A DNA stretch of 7,996 nt from Ruminococcaceae bacterium UBA2806 (GTDB lineage Bacteria > Bacillota > Clostridia > Oscillospirales > Acutalibacteraceae), in assembly GCA_002351795.1 (NCBI GenBank), contig DEHG01000094.1:486-8481 (forward strand). Direction: 5' to 3'. Below are positions 6,622-7,996 of this stretch, piece by piece (the first letter of the stretch is position 1; every line of letters begins with the position of its first letter). A program made the translations under genes and the position numbers. The notes under the pieces are model-generated. The model was not told the DNA's origin. It saw nothing but the letters and a program-made list of their open reading frames with translations, and ran no database searches.

Positions 6622-6636
6622 ATATTTTTGTGCATT

Positions 6637-6652
6637 ACGCTATATATTGTAT
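6637..6652. promoter_or_regulatory. NrdR-box-like site, copy B
   Basis: ACGCTATATATTGTAT matches 14 of 16 positions of the recalled NrdR consensus. Its centre coincides with the predicted start of the leftward transcript (near 6644) and it touches that promoter's -10. NrdR is the ATP-cone repressor that senses dATP/ATP and controls ribonucleotide reductase genes; nrdD begins 127 bases to the right. Confidence 0.65.
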
Positions 6653-6679
6653 TATATCATACATTCGTTGCAATTGCAA
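6651..6679 (-). promoter_or_regulatory. Promoter of the Crp/Fnr-type gene
   Basis: On the minus strand, TTGCAA (6674-6679, 4/6) and a perfect TATAAT (6651-6656) are 17 bases apart, and the -10 carries a TGA extension (TGn). The predicted start is near 6644, giving a leader of about 45 bases that carries both NrdR-like boxes. Confidence 0.7.
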
Positions 6680-6680
6680 C
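6667..6680. promoter_or_regulatory. Perfect 14-base palindrome between the divergent promoters
   Basis: GTTGCAATTGCAAC reads the same on both strands. It contains the whole leftward -35 and shares one base with the rightward -35. The 5-4-5 layout (GTTGC AATT GCAAC) has the dimension of a Crp/Fnr-family operator, although it is not the FNR consensus TTGAT-N4-ATCAA. Binding here would affect both genes. The Crp/Fnr-type product is the natural candidate ligand, by inference. Confidence 0.55.
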
Positions 6681-6708
6681 AGACAATTTGGATTATTTGT
6701 ACTACAAT
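6680..6708 (+). promoter_or_regulatory. Candidate promoter of nrdD
   Basis: CAGACA (6680-6685, 4/6 to the -35) and TACAAT (6703-6708, 5/6 to the -10) are exactly 17 bases apart. The start would be near 6715, giving a leader of about 65 bases. A weaker alternative farther upstream is TTGTGC (6628-6633) with TATTAT (6650-6655), which would overlap NrdR-like copy B. Confidence 0.5.
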
Positions 6709-6720
6709 AGGTATCACGCA

Positions 6721-6748
6721 CCCGGGCTGCAGGGCATACAGTCCAGGG
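6721..6748 (+). promoter_or_regulatory. GC-rich hairpin in the nrdD leader
   Basis: CCCGGGCTG (6721-6729) pairs with CAGTCC plus GGG (6739-6744, 6746-6748) around a 9-base loop, with one bulged A (6745) and one G-U pair. This is a 9-bp stem in an otherwise AT-rich gap. It would start about 6 bases from the predicted mRNA 5' end. No T tract follows, so it is not a terminator. It may stabilise the mRNA or serve in control. I do not recognise a known riboswitch. Confidence 0.5.
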
Positions 6749-6779
6749 AAAAATGAAAAAATAATTGGAGATGAGATCT

Positions 6780-7996
6780 ATGAGAATTATTAAAAGAAAT
6801 TCATCAGAAGAAACTTTTGATATCAATAAGATCATTATAGCCGTAACAAAGGCTAATAACGCAACAGAAAACGGAAAGATAACAGAGGAGCAGATCAGGG
6901 ATATTGCCGATTATGTAGAGTATAAATGCTCCCGTATGGATCGTGCCGTATCTGTCGAGGAGATACAGGATATGGTCGAAAATCAGATCATGGCAAAGGG
7001 TGCATTTGAGCTTGCAAGAAATTATGTAAGATACAGATTCAAGCGTTCCCTTATCCGTTCATCAAATACGACTGATAATAAGATACTGAGCCTTATCGAA
7101 TGTAATAATGAAGAGGCAAAGCAGGAAAACTCCAACAAGAACCCGACTGTAAACAGCGTTCAGCGTGACTATATGGCAGGCGAGGTCAGCAAGGATCTTA
7201 CAAGAAGGCTTCTTCTTCCGATGGATATAGTTGAAGCGCATGAAAAGGGTATCATTCACTTCCATGATGCGGATTATTTTGCACAGCATATGCATAACTG
7301 CGATCTTGTAAACCTTGAGGATATGCTTCAGAACGGTACTGTAATAAGCGAGACTCTTATTGAGAAGCCGCACAGCTTTTCCACAGCCTGTAATATCGCC
7401 ACACAGATAATTGCACAGGTAGCAAGCAACCAGTACGGCGGACAGAGCATAAGCCTTACGCATTTAGCGCCGTTTGTTCAGATATCAAGGGAAAAGATCA
7501 GGAAAGAGTTCCTTGAAGAGCTTAAAATGATGGGGGCAGATATTCCGCAGGAGACCATTGATAATATCGTTGAGGAGCGTCTCAGAAAAGAGATAACAAA
7601 GGGTGTACAGACAATACAGTATCAGGTAGTTACCCTTCTTACAACAAACGGTCAGGCGCCTTTTGTAACTGTATTCATGTATCTTAATGAGGCAAGGAAC
7701 GAAAGAGAAAAGAAAGACCTTGCAATGATAATCGAGGAAACTCTTAAACAGAGAGTTACGGGTGTTAAAAATGAGGCAGGCGTATGGATAACTCCTGCAT
7801 TCCCGAAGCTTATCTATGTTCTTGAAGAGGATAACCTTCATGAGGGAGATCCGTATTATTACCTTACGGAGCTTGCAGCAAAATGCACAGCAAAGAGAAT
7901 GGTGCCGGATTATATCTCGGAAAAGGTAATGCTTAAAAATAAGGTAGATAAAAACGGCGAAGGTCACTGCTATACCTGCATGGGCTGCCGCAGCTT
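6780..7996 (+). CDS. nrdD: Anaerobic (class III) ribonucleoside-triphosphate reductase, N-terminal part
   Basis: Oxygen-sensitive glycyl-radical enzyme that reduces ribonucleoside triphosphates to dNTPs, activated by the radical-SAM protein NrdG. The frame is open to the window end: 405 codons plus two bases, of roughly 700 or more expected. An N-terminal ATP-cone (about residues 2-95, from IIKRNSSEETFDINKI to ARNYVRYRFKRSLI) provides allosteric dATP/ATP control. Catalytic-domain marks: GIIHFHDADYF (H160, H162, D163), SFSTACNIATQI (C204, probably the T4 Cys79 counterpart), NQYGGQSISLTHLAPF, and GHCYTCMGCRS at the end, where C403 is probably the thiyl-radical cysteine (T4 Cys290 counterpart). 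The glycyl-radical loop lies beyond the window. ATG 6780 is supported by GGAG (6767-6770) 9 bases upstream. Upstream lie NrdR-like boxes and a divergent Crp/Fnr-type gene. Confidence 0.96.
   Translation, partial: MRIIKRNSSEETFDINKIIIAVTKANNATENGKITEEQIRDIADYVEYKCSRMDRAVSVEEIQDMVENQIMAKGAFELARNYVRYRFKRSLIRSSNTTDNKILSLIECNNEEAKQENSNKNPTVNSVQRDYMAGEVSKDLTRRLLLPMDIVEAHEKGIIHFHDADYFAQHMHNCDLVNLEDMLQNGTVISETLIEKPHSFSTACNIATQIIAQVASNQYGGQSISLTHLAPFVQISREKIRKEFLEELKMMGADIPQETIDNIVEERLRKEITKGVQTIQYQVVTLLTTNGQAPFVTVFMYLNEARNEREKKDLAMIIEETLKQRVTGVKNEAGVWITPAFPKLIYVLEEDNLHEGDPYYYLTELAAKCTAKRMVPDYISEKVMLKNKVDKNGEGHCYTCMGCRS

Noticed and set aside
6720..6733. CCCGGGCTGCAGG resembles a cloning-vector polylinker (SmaI-PstI)
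   Set aside because: The flanking bases do not continue as vector sequence, and the block is explained by the leader hairpin and continuous nrdD upstream context.
6753..6764. Three-codon open frame (M-K-K-stop) in the nrdD leader, possible leader peptide
   Set aside because: Such short frames are expected by chance in A-rich leaders, and no attenuator hairpin with a T tract follows.
7062..7967. Long open frames on the minus strand opposite nrdD (7062-7463 and 7485-7967)
   Set aside because: They lie fully antisense to a clear nrdD reading frame, have no ribosome binding site of note and cysteine/leucine-rich shadow composition.
1..7996. CRISPR, insertion sequences, tRNA, rRNA, prophage or defence genes
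   Set aside because: No repeat-spacer pattern, transposase, integrase, tRNA-like fold or related protein motif was seen on either strand.

Overview
The window looks like chromosomal DNA from a strictly anaerobic, fairly AT-rich member of the Clostridia, most likely a Ruminococcus-type (Oscillospiraceae/Ruminococcaceae) gut bacterium. This placement is inferred from AGA/AGG-rich codon use, strong AGGAG-type ribosome binding sites, a class III (oxygen-independent) ribonucleotide reductase, and the order nusB, Kae1-like gene, glmM. No mobile element, CRISPR array, tRNA or rRNA was seen.

Positions 1-3411 hold a rightward housekeeping run: the 3' end of tyrS (tyrosyl-tRNA synthetase), nusB (antitermination factor), a divergent Kae1/TsaD-like gene whose start overlaps the nusB stop, and glmM (phosphoglucosamine mutase). 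Positions 3412-3531 are a short AT-rich gap with an extended -10 promoter. It starts a second rightward unit of two genes: a family 2 glycosyltransferase-like protein that lacks the usual acidic metal and catalytic motifs, and upp (uracil phosphoribosyltransferase). GlmM supplies GlcN-1-P for UDP-GlcNAc and Upp supplies UMP, so both feed nucleotide-sugar and wall precursor supply. That link is inferred only. The unit ends at a strong bidirectional terminator (5128-5167).

Positions 5166-6598 are leftward: a small six-helix membrane protein resembling the Pr6Pr/FAR-17a/AIG1 group, and upstream of it a Crp/Fnr-family regulator. The 173-base gap between them holds a candidate promoter and a near-perfect 38-base inverted repeat.

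The regulator is divergent from nrdD (6780 to the window end), whose first 405 codons are present. The 181-base divergent region is the densest regulatory stretch. It contains a good promoter in each direction, a perfect 14-base palindrome touching both -35 elements, a pair of NrdR-box-like sequences at the typical 31-base repeat distance lying on the regulator side, and a GC-rich hairpin at the predicted 5' end of the nrdD mRNA. The reading is that NrdR, and possibly the Crp/Fnr-type protein itself, control this divergent pair. No wholly new system is evident. The least explained items are the Kae1-like paralogue, the degenerate glycosyltransferase and the regulatory layout of the crp-nrdD region.
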